Both the position numbers and the translations under genes were made by a program. Under the pieces are notes generated by a model that searched no databases, was not told the origin of the DNA, and saw nothing but the letters and a program-made list of their open reading frames with translations. Source: CAMDHY01 sp046156265 (GTDB lineage Bacteria; Pseudomonadota; Alphaproteobacteria; Rhizobiales; Segnochrobactraceae). From it: DNA of 63,529 nt. Location of the stretch: assembly GCF_046156265.1 (NCBI RefSeq), contig NZ_JAWDIR010000007.1, forward strand, positions 1 through 63,529, written 5' to 3'. Shown here in pieces: positions 7,762 to 17,158 of the stretch (the first letter of the stretch is position 1; each line of letters starts with the position of its first letter).

Positions 7762-9576
7762 GTGGCGCGACGCCGGCGCACGACCAGCGAGACCGAGGGC
7801 ACGGGAACGGCACGGCCCCGCCTCGGCACGCTGAAGATGCTCACGCCCTACATCGCCCGCCACCGCGGCCGCCTGGCTCTCGCCGCCGGTGCGCTATTCG
7901 TGGCGGCGGCGGCGACCCTGACGATCCCGCTCGCGGTCCGGCGGATGATCGACCTCGGCTTCGGCGCCGACGACGCGAGCTTCATCGACCGCTATTTCGG
8001 CATGCTGGTGGTGATCGTCGCGGTCCTCTCGCTGGCAAGCGCCGCCCGCTACTACCTCGTCACCTGGCTCGGCGAGCGCGTCGTCGCCGACCTGCGGGCC
8101 GACGTCTTCGCCCACGTGGCGCGGCTCGATGCCGGCTTCTTCGACCGCACCCATTCCGGCGAGATCGTCTCGCGGCTCACCGCCGACGCGACCCAGATCA
8201 AGAGCGCCGTCGGCACGACGATCTTCTCGGCGCTCCGCAACTTCGTGCTCTGCGTCGGCGCCATCGCCATGATGGTGGTGACGAGCCCCGGCCTGTCGCT
8301 GCTCGTCATCGTGGCGATCCCGGTGATCGTGCTGCCGCTATACGGCTTCGCCCGCACGGTCCGGCGGCGCTCCCGCCTCGCCCAGGACCTGATCGCCGAG
8401 GCCTCCGCCGACGCCACCGAGGCGATCGGGGCGATGCGGGCCCTGCAGGCCTTCCGCGGCGAGACCGATGCGACGACGCGCTACCGCCGGCGGCTCGAGG
8501 CGGCGTTCCAGGCGCTGCGCGGAGCGACCGTCGCGCGCGCGGCGCTGACCGCCGTCGGCGTCTTCCTGGTGTTCTCGAGCGTCGTGGCGGTGCTGTGGAT
8601 GGGCGCCACCGACGTCCTCACCGGCGAGATGAGCGCCGGCACGCTCGGCCAGTTCGTGCTCTACGCCGTGTTCGCCGCCGGCACGCTCGGGGAGCTGTCA
8701 CAGGTCGGCGGCGAGCTCGCCCAGACCGCCGGCGCCGCCGAGCGCCTCGGCGAGTTGCTCGCGACCGTTCCGGCCGTCGCCGATCCGCCCGAGCCGCGGG
8801 CGCTGCCGCAGCCGCCGCAGGGCCGCCTCGCCTTCGAGGGCGTGGCGTTCTCCTACCCGACCGGGGACGGACCGACGCTGCACCACATCGACCTCGCGGT
8901 GGCGCCGGGCGAGACGGTGGCGATCGTCGGGCCCTCCGGCGCCGGCAAGTCGACGCTCTTCGCCCTCGCCTTGCGCTTCTACGACCCGACGGCCGGGCGC
9001 GTCGTGCTCGATGGCGTCGACCTGCGCGAGGCGCGGCTTACCGACGTGCGCGGCCGCATCGCGCTGGTGCCGCAGGACACCGTGGTGTTCGCCGGCACCA
9101 TCCTCGACAACATCCGCCGCGGCCGGCCGGACGCCGATGCGGCGGCGGTGCGAGACGCAGCCATCGCCGCCCGCGTCGACCGCTTCGCCGCGGCGCTGCC
9201 GAACGGCCTCGACACCATCGTCGGCGAGCGCGGGCAGACGCTGTCGGGCGGCGAGCGGCAGCGGCTCGCCATCGCGCGCGCTCTCCTCGAGGACGCGCCG
9301 ATCCTGCTTCTGGATGAGGCCACGAGCGCCCTCGACGCCGAGAGCGAGGCGGCCGTGCAGGCGGCGCTCGAAAAGCTGAAGGCGGGGCGCACGACGATCG
9401 TCATCGCCCACCGGCTCGCGACCGTGCTGTCGGCCGACCGCATCGTCGTCATGGACGGCGGCCGCATCGTCGAGACCGGCACCCACCGCGAGCTCGTCGC
9501 CCGCGGTGGCCTCTATGCCCGCCTCGCCCGCCTGCAGTTCGAGACTGGCGCGGCGGCGCTGGGCGCCGCCGGTTGA
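7762..9576 (+). CDS. ABC transporter, fused permease/ATPase (MsbA-related half-transporter)
   Basis: A 604-residue inner-membrane half-transporter that would act as a homodimer to export lipid or drug-like substrates; the substrate is unknown. The N-terminal half holds six predicted membrane segments (e.g. LALAAGALFVAAAATLTIPL and VVIVAVLSLASAARYYLV). The ATPase half has Walker A GPSGAGKST at 390-398, signature LSGGE at 494-498 and the Walker B ILLLDEA after it. The start is GTG at 7762 because a strong AAGGAGGG sits seven bases upstream; a longer reading from 7696 lacks a ribosome site. Conserved next to rpmE in Rhizobiales. Confidence 0.93.
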   Translation: MARRRRTTSETEGTGTARPRLGTLKMLTPYIARHRGRLALAAGALFVAAAATLTIPLAVRRMIDLGFGADDASFIDRYFGMLVVIVAVLSLASAARYYLVTWLGERVVADLRADVFAHVARLDAGFFDRTHSGEIVSRLTADATQIKSAVGTTIFSALRNFVLCVGAIAMMVVTSPGLSLLVIVAIPVIVLPLYGFARTVRRRSRLAQDLIAEASADATEAIGAMRALQAFRGETDATTRYRRRLEAAFQALRGATVARAALTAVGVFLVFSSVVAVLWMGATDVLTGEMSAGTLGQFVLYAVFAAGTLGELSQVGGELAQTAGAAERLGELLATVPAVADPPEPRALPQPPQGRLAFEGVAFSYPTGDGPTLHHIDLAVAPGETVAIVGPSGAGKSTLFALALRFYDPTAGRVVLDGVDLREARLTDVRGRIALVPQDTVVFAGTILDNIRRGRPDADAAAVRDAAIAARVDRFAAALPNGLDTIVGERGQTLSGGERQRLAIARALLEDAPILLLDEATSALDAESEAAVQAALEKLKAGRTTIVIAHRLATVLSADRIVVMDGGRIVETGTHRELVARGGLYARLARLQFETGAAALGAAG

Positions 9577-9600
9577 CGGTGTCCACCAGCCGGTGCCGAC

Positions 9601-11052
9601 TTAGCTACCGGACGCCTGCAGGGCCTTGCGGGCAGCGTTGACGTCGATGCGGGGCTTGCGGCGGCCGTCGCGGGAGATCGGCTCGCCGGTGTCGGCCAGC
9701 GTCTCGACGATGGTGCCGACGCCGGCTGACGGGTCCGCCTGGCGCAGGACCGCGATGGCGCCGGCGACCATGGGAGCGGCCATCGAGGTGCCGCTCTTGG
9801 TGCCGTAGCCGCCGGGCACGGCGGCGAGGATGTCGACGCCGGGGGCGACGAGATCGACCAGCGAACCCCAGTTCGACCAGGTCGGGATGCGATCGCGGTC
9901 GCTGGAGGCCGCGACGGCGATGGCCACGGAGATGCAGGCCGGGCCGGAGATGGCGTTGTCGTTGCCGCCATTGCCGGCGGCGATGACCGTCGCCACGTCG
10001 ACCTTGCGAAGACGGCGGATGATATCCGTCATGGCCGGCACGACCTTGTCGCAGGCGGTCTTGTAGGCGCCGGAGCCGATGCTGATGTTGGCCGCGGCGA
10101 TAGCGTGCGCCTTGCGCTGCTTGTAGGCGAATTCGAGACCCGAAATCTGGTCGCTCGAGTAGCTGAGCGCGCATGGCGCCGGGATCGAGCCGCACCACTC
10201 CTTCTTGTCGAACCGGCTGAAGACCTGCACGGCGACGATTTTCGCCCCGGGGGCGACGCCGTCGCGCCTGCCGGACGAACCGGCGGCGATCGAGGCGACG
10301 TGGGTGCCGTGGTCGCATCCTGCGATCGACTTGCCACACGGCCGGGCGGACCCGCCACCTTCGTCGCGCTCCCGGCCGTTCGGGCAGACCGTCTTCGCCG
10401 CGCCACGCACATTGGAGGAGAAGCACGCCTCCGCCTTGACGTGCCCCTTCAGCATCGGGTGCTTCGCCTCGACGCCGGAGTCGATCACCGCCACCGCGAA
10501 GCCCTTGCCGTCGAAGCCGGCCTTCTGTGCCTGGACGGCGTGGATGATGCGCAGTGCCTCGTTCAGCACCGGCGGCGCGGGGATGTCCTCCTGGATCGAC
10601 AGCACGCGGCCGTCGGCGATCAGCCGCTCGAGCTCGGCCGGCGTCACCGTCAGGGACAGGAAGGGGATGATCTCGTAGCGCCGGATGCCGGCCTCGGAGC
10701 CCGCCGCGCTGGTCGCGGCCGCCGAAGACCCGAACGTCGCCGCGATGACGGCGTCCTGCACGGCGGCGAGCGCCGCGAAGCCGGCGGTCTCGTCCCCGGC
10801 CGTCGCGGCCGTGGTCGGGACCTCGAGCTCGACCAGGACGCGGATGCGGCCCTGCTTGCGCGCCTCAGCGGCGAGGCCGCCGTCGGCGGCCCGGCCGGAG
10901 GCCTGTGGCACGGGATCGCGCTTGTCGAGGAAGGCGGGATTGCGCTCCCACGGCTCGGCCGCCGAAGCGACGGCCGGAACGATGAAGATCGCCGCGGCGG
11001 CGAGAGCCGCCAGCGTGAGCGACGGGAAGCGGCTGCTCGAGAACTTCGCCAT
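9601..11052 (-). CDS. Exported subtilisin-like serine protease (S8), copy 1
   Basis: A 483-residue secreted or periplasmic subtilase. A signal peptide is followed by AEPWERNPAFLDK, a pro-region with LTVTPAELERLIADG (inhibitor I9-like) and the catalytic domain. The triad is complete: Asp191 (AVIDSGVE), His248 (CDHGTHVAS) and Ser423 (SGTSMAAP), with oxyanion Asn361 (AAGNGGND). Extra cysteines suggest disulfides. It is a close paralogue of the next gene upstream and probably arose by tandem duplication. The start at 11052 gives a clean signal peptide. Substrate unknown. Confidence 0.9.
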   Translation of the reverse strand: MAKFSSSRFPSLTLAALAAAAIFIVPAVASAAEPWERNPAFLDKRDPVPQASGRAADGGLAAEARKQGRIRVLVELEVPTTAATAGDETAGFAALAAVQDAVIAATFGSSAAATSAAGSEAGIRRYEIIPFLSLTVTPAELERLIADGRVLSIQEDIPAPPVLNEALRIIHAVQAQKAGFDGKGFAVAVIDSGVEAKHPMLKGHVKAEACFSSNVRGAAKTVCPNGRERDEGGGSARPCGKSIAGCDHGTHVASIAAGSSGRRDGVAPGAKIVAVQVFSRFDKKEWCGSIPAPCALSYSSDQISGLEFAYKQRKAHAIAAANISIGSGAYKTACDKVVPAMTDIIRRLRKVDVATVIAAGNGGNDNAISGPACISVAIAVAASSDRDRIPTWSNWGSLVDLVAPGVDILAAVPGGYGTKSGTSMAAPMVAGAIAVLRQADPSAGVGTIVETLADTGEPISRDGRRKPRIDVNAARKALQASGS

Positions 11053-11253
11053 GGGGAACGCATCCACCGGGTGATCTGGAAGGTCTCTATACTCGCTTCG
11101 GCCGCCGGCTGCATCCTCAGGTAGTCCTGGACGGCACCGTGACCCGAGGGCCGTGCCCCACCGGCAACACCGCCGTTCCCCGGGCAAGCGAAAGGGCCGC
11201 ATCGCCTCGCGACGAGCGGCCCCCGAAAACGGTGGAAGGACGGTGACGCGTGG

Positions 11254-12753
11254 TCAGTCGGCGGCCACCTGCTGCTCCGCCTGAAACTCCGCCTGGAGCT
11301 CGAGGAGCGCGTCGTTGAGCAGGACGCGCGGCTTGGCGACGCCATTGCGTGCGACCACCAGGCCGGTGAGCTTGATCACCTGCTCGATCTCCTTCGCGGT
11401 CGCGGCCGGAACGGACTGCTTCAGCACGGCGAAGGCACCGGCGATGTGCGGGGTGGCCATCGAGGTGCCGCTCTTGACGCCACTGCCGCCGGGGACAGCT
11501 GCGGTAATGTCCGAACCGGGCGCCATCACGTCGACGAGCAGGGAGTGGTTGGAGAAGCCCGAGACGACATCCTGCTTCGTCGTCGAGCCGACCGCCACCG
11601 CCGCCGAAACACAGGCCGGCGAGGAGATCGAACCGTTGAAGCCGTTGTTGCCGGCGGCGATGACGGTGGCGATGCCGTTCTTGCGCAGCTTCTTCACCAT
11701 CTTCGTGAAGGCGGGATTGTTGTTGTCGCAGTGGGCGAAGAACTGGCCGCCGCCGAGGCTCATGTTGATCGAGGCGATTGTGTATTTGCTGCGGAGCTTG
11801 AAGACCCGCTCCAGACCGGCGAGCTGGTCGCTGTTGAAGCTCAGGACGCACGGAGCCGGCGCGGAGCCGCAGTCGCCCTGGTTGTCGAAGCGGCTGAACA
11901 CCTGGATGGCGATCAGGTTCGCCTTGGGCGCGACGCCGCGAATGCCCGAGCCGCCACTCGCGACGATCGAGGCGACGTGTGTGCCGTGGTCGCAGCCGAA
12001 GATGTTGGTCTTGCAGTTCTTGCCCGAGCCGGTCTTCGTCGATTCCTGCACGCCCTTCGGGCAGACAGACTTCGACTGGCCACTGACGGTGGAGGAGAAG
12101 CACGCCTCCGACTTGATGCGCGTGCCGAAGGTCGGATGCTTGATGTCGACGCCCGTGTCGAGCACCGCCACGGCGACGCCGCGTCCAGTGAAGCCGGCGG
12201 TGCGGGTGATGTCGCCCTGGATCAGCGGCACGCTCTGGGCGAGCGTCGGCGGCACGGGCACGTCCTCCTGGATGGTCGTGACGCGGCCGTCGGCGATCAA
12301 CCGCTCGAGCTCGGACGGCGTCACCGTCATCGCCAGGTAGGGGATCGTCTCGTAGCGGCGGACATCGGGCTCCTCGCCCGAGGCCGGGCCGGACGCTGTG
12401 CGCGTGCGGCGGTTGAAGACGTTGGCGATGACGGCGTCCTGCACCGACTTCAGGCTCGCCTTCTCGCGGGCGGCAGCCATCGGCGTGATCTCGTCGTCCG
12501 ACATCGCGACGTCGAGGCCGACGATGACCTTGATGCGGCCCTGACGGCGCGCCTGGGCGGTGAGGTCGGAGACGGCTCCACCGCGACCGGAGGACTGGGC
12601 CACCGGCGCTGTCTTGTCGAAGAAGGCCGGCGTGCGATCCCACGGTTCGGCCGCCACCGCAGCTCCCCCGGTGGCGACGACGAGCGCGAAGGCGGCAGCG
12701 CCGAACGTCAAGCGGGCGGCGGTGCGGCTTCTGATCGGCTGGGCTTTGGTCAT
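11254..12753 (-). CDS. Exported subtilisin-like serine protease (S8), copy 2
   Basis: A 499-residue paralogue of the neighbouring protease with the same plan: signal peptide, AEPWDRTPAFFDK, I9-like pro-region (MTVTPSELERLIADG) and catalytic domain with Asp199 (VLDTGVD), His256 (CDHGTHVAS), Asn369 and Ser431 (SGTSMATPH). All catalytic residues are present, so both copies look active. The ATG at 12753 follows GGGAGCGGG. The 201-bp gap to copy 1 would allow co-transcription. The intergenic region upstream contains a perfect CtrA-type box at 12941. Confidence 0.9.
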   Translation of the reverse strand: MTKAQPIRSRTAARLTFGAAAFALVVATGGAAVAAEPWDRTPAFFDKTAPVAQSSGRGGAVSDLTAQARRQGRIKVIVGLDVAMSDDEITPMAAAREKASLKSVQDAVIANVFNRRTRTASGPASGEEPDVRRYETIPYLAMTVTPSELERLIADGRVTTIQEDVPVPPTLAQSVPLIQGDITRTAGFTGRGVAVAVLDTGVDIKHPTFGTRIKSEACFSSTVSGQSKSVCPKGVQESTKTGSGKNCKTNIFGCDHGTHVASIVASGGSGIRGVAPKANLIAIQVFSRFDNQGDCGSAPAPCVLSFNSDQLAGLERVFKLRSKYTIASINMSLGGGQFFAHCDNNNPAFTKMVKKLRKNGIATVIAAGNNGFNGSISSPACVSAAVAVGSTTKQDVVSGFSNHSLLVDVMAPGSDITAAVPGGSGVKSGTSMATPHIAGAFAVLKQSVPAATAKEIEQVIKLTGLVVARNGVAKPRVLLNDALLELQAEFQAEQQVAAD

Positions 12754-12940
12754 ATCCCGCTCCCCGGGGTTCGAGTTGGACGCGACGCTGGTCGCCCCGG
12801 TTTCAAAGCACATTAGAAAGCTCCGAGCTGTGAAGTGCATCACACCTTGGCGAGATCACGGCGGACGCTTCGCCGTGACCTGCCTCGCCCGGCCGTCGGC
12901 GCGAGAACCCTCGGTGAGGCGTTATGGTTAAGGGATGTGG

Positions 12941-12955
12941 TTAACGGCGCCTTAA
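12941..12955. promoter_or_regulatory. CtrA-type binding site TTAA-N7-TTAA
   Basis: TTAA-CGGCGCC-TTAA exactly matches the CtrA full-site consensus TTAA-N7-TTAA known from Caulobacter and Rhizobiales. It lies between the leftward protease gene (start 12753) and the rightward outer-membrane gene (start 13022), so it could regulate either. Two more TTAA tetramers lie in the same stretch at about 12929 and 12941. Binding is inferred from the motif only. Confidence 0.55.
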
Positions 12956-13021
12956 GGGTTGCCGGGCCAGCTTGTCGGTGATCGCGGGGCCTTGACCGAC
13001 GCCCCGCCCGGAGCCGTCCCG

Positions 13022-13888
13022 ATGCCCTCGTCGCGTCCTGCGAGCAGCGTTCTCCTCGTTCTCTTGCTGACGCTCGCGGCACCCGCCGTGGCAGCGACCG
13101 CCTCGGTCGGGCCGGAGGACGACGTCGTCGCGCGCGCCATCGCCGCCGCCGACGCGGGGCCCGAGGATCAGGACGCAGCGCCGCAGGGCGACGCGCAGAC
13201 GCCGGACGACGGCCAGGCGCCGGTGCTGCAGCACGACGACGACATCCTCCCCGAGGACTCGAGCCGCGCCGGCTTCTACGTGCGCGGCGACATCGGCGCA
13301 GCCCTGTTCGCGACGCCGACAGCGCGGCTCCCCGCCCCCGTCGGACGCTTCCGCTCGCCCTCGATCGACCCGAGCGTCACCTTCGGCGCCGGCCTCGGCT
13401 ACGACTTCGGCGGCTTCCTGCGCACCGACGTGACGCTCGACGCCGTCGGCAGCGGCGGTTTCTCCGCCCGTTCCGTCTGCGCCGGTTGCGCCGGCGGCGG
13501 CTTCACCCGCGAGCGCGCCGACGTCTCGGCGCTCGCCGCCCTCCTCAACGCCTATGTCGAGTTCGACGGGGTGGTGCGCCCCTATGTCGGCGGCGGTATC
13601 GGCGTCTCCCGCATCGAGGCGACGGACTGGCGCACGACGCGGCCCGACGGCCGCACCGGCAAGCGCCCGGATGCCGAGGGCTGGAACTTCGCCTGGGCGC
13701 TCGCCGGTGGCGTCGGATTCGACGTCGCCGACACCGTCACCCTCGATGCCGGCTACCGCTACCTCGCCCTCGGCTCGGCCGAGACCGGCCGCACGGCGAT
13801 CGGCGGCGGTGGCGGGCGCGGCCGCGCCAAGCTCGAGGATATCGCCGTCCATCAGGTGCGGCTCGGCGTGCGGGTGCGCTTCCCCTGA
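13022..13888 (+). CDS. Outer-membrane beta-barrel protein (OMP_b-brl type)
   Basis: A 288-residue exported protein. A signal peptide (LLVLLLTLAAPAVAA) precedes an acidic linker of ~45 residues rich in Asp/Gln and then an eight-strand-type barrel. Alternating hydrophobic strands such as GFYVRGDIGAALFA, TFGAGLGYDFGGFLRTDVTLD, YVEFDGVVRPYVGGGIGVS and FDVADTVTLDAGYRYLALG are visible. It ends in HQVRLGVRVRFP with the terminal aromatic-rich strand used by BAM. Resembles Omp25/Opa-like surface proteins of Rhizobiales. A CtrA-type box lies 67 bases upstream. Start chosen at 13022; an in-frame upstream start at 12959 would disturb the signal peptide. Confidence 0.8.
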   Translation: MPSSRPASSVLLVLLLTLAAPAVAATASVGPEDDVVARAIAAADAGPEDQDAAPQGDAQTPDDGQAPVLQHDDDILPEDSSRAGFYVRGDIGAALFATPTARLPAPVGRFRSPSIDPSVTFGAGLGYDFGGFLRTDVTLDAVGSGGFSARSVCAGCAGGGFTRERADVSALAALLNAYVEFDGVVRPYVGGGIGVSRIEATDWRTTRPDGRTGKRPDAEGWNFAWALAGGVGFDVADTVTLDAGYRYLALGSAETGRTAIGGGGGRGRAKLEDIAVHQVRLGVRVRFP

Positions 13889-14024
13889 AGCCGCGGCCCG
13901 GCGCCCGCCCCGCGGCGCCTCGACTCCCGGCGGGCCGCGGTGCTATGCACCGGCGACCCATCCATCCCCCTTGCGACCGCCGAAGCGCCCGCCCGCGCCC
14001 CGGCCCGCGGCGAGCGACGGTGCC

Positions 14025-14639
14025 ATGACCAACCGGCTCTATCACGGCGACCTGCCGAACCTCGACCGCTACGGCGACGTCGTCGCCATCGACACCGAGG
14101 CGCTCGGCCTCAACCCGCACCGTGACCGCCTGTGCGTCGTGCAGCTGTCACCCGGCGACGGCACCGCCGACGTCGTGCAGATCGCCAAGGGCCAGGCCGA
14201 GGCGCCGCACATCCAGGCGCTGCTCGCCGACCCCAAGGTGCTGAAGGTCTTCCACTACGCCCGCTTCGACATGGGCCTCCTGAAGCACACCTTCGGGGTC
14301 ATGCCGGAGCCGGTGTTCTGCACCAAGATCGCCTCCAGGCTGGTGCGCACCTACACCGACCGTCACGGCCTGAAGGACCTCCTGAAGGATCTCGTCGGCG
14401 TCGACATCTCCAAGCAGCAGCAGAGCTCGGACTGGGCCGCCGAGACGCTGTCGGAGGCGCAGATCGCCTACGCCGCCTCCGACGTGCTGCATCTGCACGC
14501 TGTCCGCACGGAGCTGGTGCGCCGGCTCGAGCGCGAGGACAGGGCGGCATTGGCGCAGGCCTGCTTCGATTTCCTGCCGACCCGCGTCGCCCTCGACCTC
14601 GCGGGCTGGCCCGAGGACGACATCTTCGCCCACTCCTGA
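14025..14639 (+). CDS. rnd: Ribonuclease D (short form)
   Basis: A 204-residue DEDDy 3'-5' exoribonuclease, the exonuclease domain only without HRDC domains, as usual for the short alphaproteobacterial form. Catalytic residues are visible: Asp23 and Glu25 (AIDTEALG), Asp82 (YARFDMG), and Tyr149 and Asp153 (YAASD). It probably trims tRNA or other structured RNA 3' ends. It precedes lptC by 159 bases in the order conserved across Rhizobiales. The ATG at 14025 directly starts the canonical domain. Confidence 0.92.
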   Translation: MTNRLYHGDLPNLDRYGDVVAIDTEALGLNPHRDRLCVVQLSPGDGTADVVQIAKGQAEAPHIQALLADPKVLKVFHYARFDMGLLKHTFGVMPEPVFCTKIASRLVRTYTDRHGLKDLLKDLVGVDISKQQQSSDWAAETLSEAQIAYAASDVLHLHAVRTELVRRLEREDRAALAQACFDFLPTRVALDLAGWPEDDIFAHS

Positions 14640-14798
14640 CCGCGCGCGCACCGGGGGGTCGCACGCGGCCGCGAAACGCGCCATATAGGGGCTGACCGTC
14701 GGTGCTCGCGTCGGGGGCACCTCTGGTCCGGCCACCACCACCGTAGTGCCGGGCCGGGTCGAGGCCACGAGGAGCCCCGGAGGCTCCGGACGAGGGCA

Positions 14799-15530
14799 AT
14801 GAGCGAGCGGACCGTGACCTCCCTGTCGCCTCCCGTGACCGCCACGCCGCGGAACGACCCGCCGTCGGCCTATGCCGGCATCGGCGGCGTGTCGCCGCCC
14901 CTGCGCGCCGACGATCCCCGTCGCAGCACCGCCCGCCGGGCCGCCTCCGGCCACAGCCGCGCGGTACGGCGCCTGCGCTGGCTGCTGCCGGTGGCCGCCC
15001 TCGTCATCGTCGGCGGTTTCGCAGTCGCGATGCTCGCGCCGACGCTGATGCCCGGCATCGACCTCGGCGACGTCGGCGTCTCGACCGAAGGGCTGGTCAT
15101 GGCGAACCCGAAGCTCTCCGGCCACGACGGCGATCGCTCCTACGACATCACCGCCGAGCGCGCCGTGCAGAGCCTGACCAATCCGAAGCTGATCGAGCTC
15201 GACGGCATCGACGCGCGCATCTCGCTTCCCAACGACGCCTGGGTGGTGCTGAAGGCGAAGCACGGCCAGTACGACAGCGAGGTCGAGCGGCTGAAGCTGT
15301 CGGAGGGCATCACGCTCGAATCAAGCGATGGCGAGCAGGCCACGTTCACCACGGCGGACATCGACCTCAAGACGGGGCTCGTGGTGAGCGATTCGCCGCT
15401 GACGATCGACGGTCCGCGAGGCAAGATCAGCGCCGGAAGTGCCGAAGCCAGCGGCGACGGCACCGGCATCGTCTTCAAGGACGGCGTCACCCTCACCCTC
15501 GATCCGTCTGCCGCGGAGAAACGCCCATGA
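14799..15530 (+). CDS. lptC: LPS export protein LptC
   Basis: A bitopic inner-membrane protein of the Lpt bridge that passes lipopolysaccharide from LptB2FG to LptA. It has a ~60-residue cytoplasmic N-terminal tail with Arg clusters, one membrane helix (WLLPVAALVIVGGFAVAML) and a periplasmic beta-jellyroll with the family segment MANPKLSGHDGDRSYDITAERA. At 243 residues it is longer than the E. coli form, as usual in Rhizobiales. Its stop overlaps the lptA start (ATGA), so translation is coupled. Confidence 0.93.
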   Translation: MSERTVTSLSPPVTATPRNDPPSAYAGIGGVSPPLRADDPRRSTARRAASGHSRAVRRLRWLLPVAALVIVGGFAVAMLAPTLMPGIDLGDVGVSTEGLVMANPKLSGHDGDRSYDITAERAVQSLTNPKLIELDGIDARISLPNDAWVVLKAKHGQYDSEVERLKLSEGITLESSDGEQATFTTADIDLKTGLVVSDSPLTIDGPRGKISAGSAEASGDGTGIVFKDGVTLTLDPSAAEKRP

Positions 15531-16183
15531 TCCCGACGCCGTGGCGGCACGCCGCCCTCGCCTCCCTCGTCCTCGCCGTCTCCCTGCCCGTAGCGGCACA
15601 CGCCCAGACCGCCGGCGGCTTCTCCGGCTTCGGCGGCAGCGACGGCGGCCCGATCCAGATCGAGGCCCGCGAGCTCGAGGTGCGCGACAAGGAGGGCGTC
15701 GCGATCTTCACCGGCGACGTCGTCGTCAAGCAGGGCGAGACGACGCTCGAGACCGCGAAGCTCGTCGTCCACTATGTCGGCGGCGGCCAGGGCGCCGGCG
15801 ACGGCGGCGGCGAAGGCGGCAAGAAGAAGGCGGCCGCGGCCGCCGGGACAGCGGCACCGGCCGCCCCCGCGACCCCCGCCGCGGCCGAAGGCGGCGCCGC
15901 GCCGGTCGCCGGCTCGCAGGAGATCGACCGGCTGGAGGCGAGCGGCAAGGTGCTCGTCACCTCCAAGGACCAGACCGCCTCGGGCGATTCCGCCACCTAT
16001 GACGGCAAGACGGAGGTGCTGGAGCTCCGTGGCGACGTCGTCCTCACCCAGGGCAAGAACGTCGTGCGCGGCGACCGCCTGGTGGTCGAGATGCAGACCG
16101 GGCGCGCGCGCGTGCTCTCCACCAAGAGCCGCGTGCAGATGCTGCTCACCCCCGGCAGCCAGACCACGCCCGCCGGCAACTGA
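15527..16183 (+). CDS. lptA: LPS transport periplasmic protein LptA
   Basis: The periplasmic bridge component carrying lipopolysaccharide to LptD. A signal peptide ends at about AHAQ, followed by an OstA-type jellyroll (QIEARELEVRDKEGVAIFTGDVVVKQG). The second half includes VLVTSKDQTASGDSATYDGK and VVLTQGKNVVRGDRLVV. Unusual is a low-complexity Gly/Ala/Lys/Pro insert at about 85-130 between beta-strands, which lengthens the protein to 218 residues. It overlaps lptC and precedes lptB by 68 bases. Confidence 0.93.
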   Translation: MIPTPWRHAALASLVLAVSLPVAAHAQTAGGFSGFGGSDGGPIQIEARELEVRDKEGVAIFTGDVVVKQGETTLETAKLVVHYVGGGQGAGDGGGEGGKKKAAAAAGTAAPAAPATPAAAEGGAAPVAGSQEIDRLEASGKVLVTSKDQTASGDSATYDGKTEVLELRGDVVLTQGKNVVRGDRLVVEMQTGRARVLSTKSRVQMLLTPGSQTTPAGN

Positions 16184-16251
16184 CGGCGCCCTCCCCTTCC
16201 GCCGCGCCAGTCGCCGCCCCGGCGGCGGCCGGTGCGTGAGCCATCGAGCCG

Positions 16252-17073
16252 ATGCAACGCCCAGTCGACCCTTCGAAGTTGCCCCCCCGGGGCGGCGCGC
16301 CGAGCGGGCGCCGTGACGCGGCCGCCGCACCGGTCCCGGCCGCCGAGGGCGCCGATCGCCTGGTGGTCACCGGGGTGGCGAAGAGCTATCGCCGCCGCGA
16401 GGTCGTGCGCGACGTCAGCCTCGCCGTCGGACGCGGCGAGGCGGTCGGCCTGCTCGGCCCGAACGGCGCCGGCAAGACCACCGTCTTCTACATGATCACC
16501 GGCCTGATCCGGCCCGACCGCGGCCGCATCACCCTCGACGGCTTCGACATGACGGAGCTGCCGATGTACCGGCGGGCCCGCCTCGGCATCGGCTACCTGC
16601 CCCAGGAGGCGTCGATCTTCCGCGGCATGACGGTGGAGCAGAACGTCCGCGCCGTGCTCGAGGTGGCCGAACCCGACAAGCGCCGGCGCGAGGCCGAACT
16701 CGCGGCGCTGCTCTCGGAGTTCCGCCTCGATCATCTCGCCGAACAGCCGGCGACGGCGCTCTCGGGCGGCGAGCGGCGGCGCGTCGAGATCGCCCGGGCG
16801 CTCGCCGGCCGGCCGGCCTTCATGCTGCTCGACGAGCCGTTCGCCGGCGTCGACCCGATCGCCGTCGGCGACATCCAGGCCCTCGTCCGCCACCTGACGG
16901 CCCGCGGCATCGGCGTGCTGATCACCGATCACAATGTGCGCGAGACGCTCGGCCTGATCGACCGGGCCTACATCATCGCCGCCGGCATGGTGCTGACCGA
17001 GGGACTGCCGGCCGACATCGTCGCCGATCCGGACGTGCGCCGGCTCTATCTCGGCGAGCGCTTCACGCTTTGA
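16252..17073 (+). CDS. lptB: LPS export ABC transporter ATP-binding protein LptB
   Basis: The cytoplasmic ATPase that powers lipopolysaccharide extraction with LptF/LptG (not in this window). Walker A GPNGAGKTT is at 69-77, the family Q-loop region GIGYLPQEASIFRGMTVEQN at 112-131, signature LSGGE at 170-174 and Walker B ending DEP at 194-196. The Asp/His loops are intact (ITDHNVRETL). The N-terminal ~35 residues are a Pro/Ala-rich extension absent from E. coli LptB, so an internal start cannot be excluded. It is third in the lpt run and is followed by rpoN. Confidence 0.95.
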   Translation: MQRPVDPSKLPPRGGAPSGRRDAAAAPVPAAEGADRLVVTGVAKSYRRREVVRDVSLAVGRGEAVGLLGPNGAGKTTVFYMITGLIRPDRGRITLDGFDMTELPMYRRARLGIGYLPQEASIFRGMTVEQNVRAVLEVAEPDKRRREAELAALLSEFRLDHLAEQPATALSGGERRRVEIARALAGRPAFMLLDEPFAGVDPIAVGDIQALVRHLTARGIGVLITDHNVRETLGLIDRAYIIAAGMVLTEGLPADIVADPDVRRLYLGERFTL

Positions 17074-17158
17074 CGCATGGCGCCGGCGCAATAAGGTCGT
17101 AAGGTAGGCCGTTCAGTCCTAGCAAGAACCGGACCAAGCGCCGGCGACCGAAGAGCCC

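Noticed and set aside
9601..12753. One of the two subtilases being a pseudogene
   Set aside because: Both have signal peptide, full catalytic triad, oxyanion Asn and uninterrupted frames.
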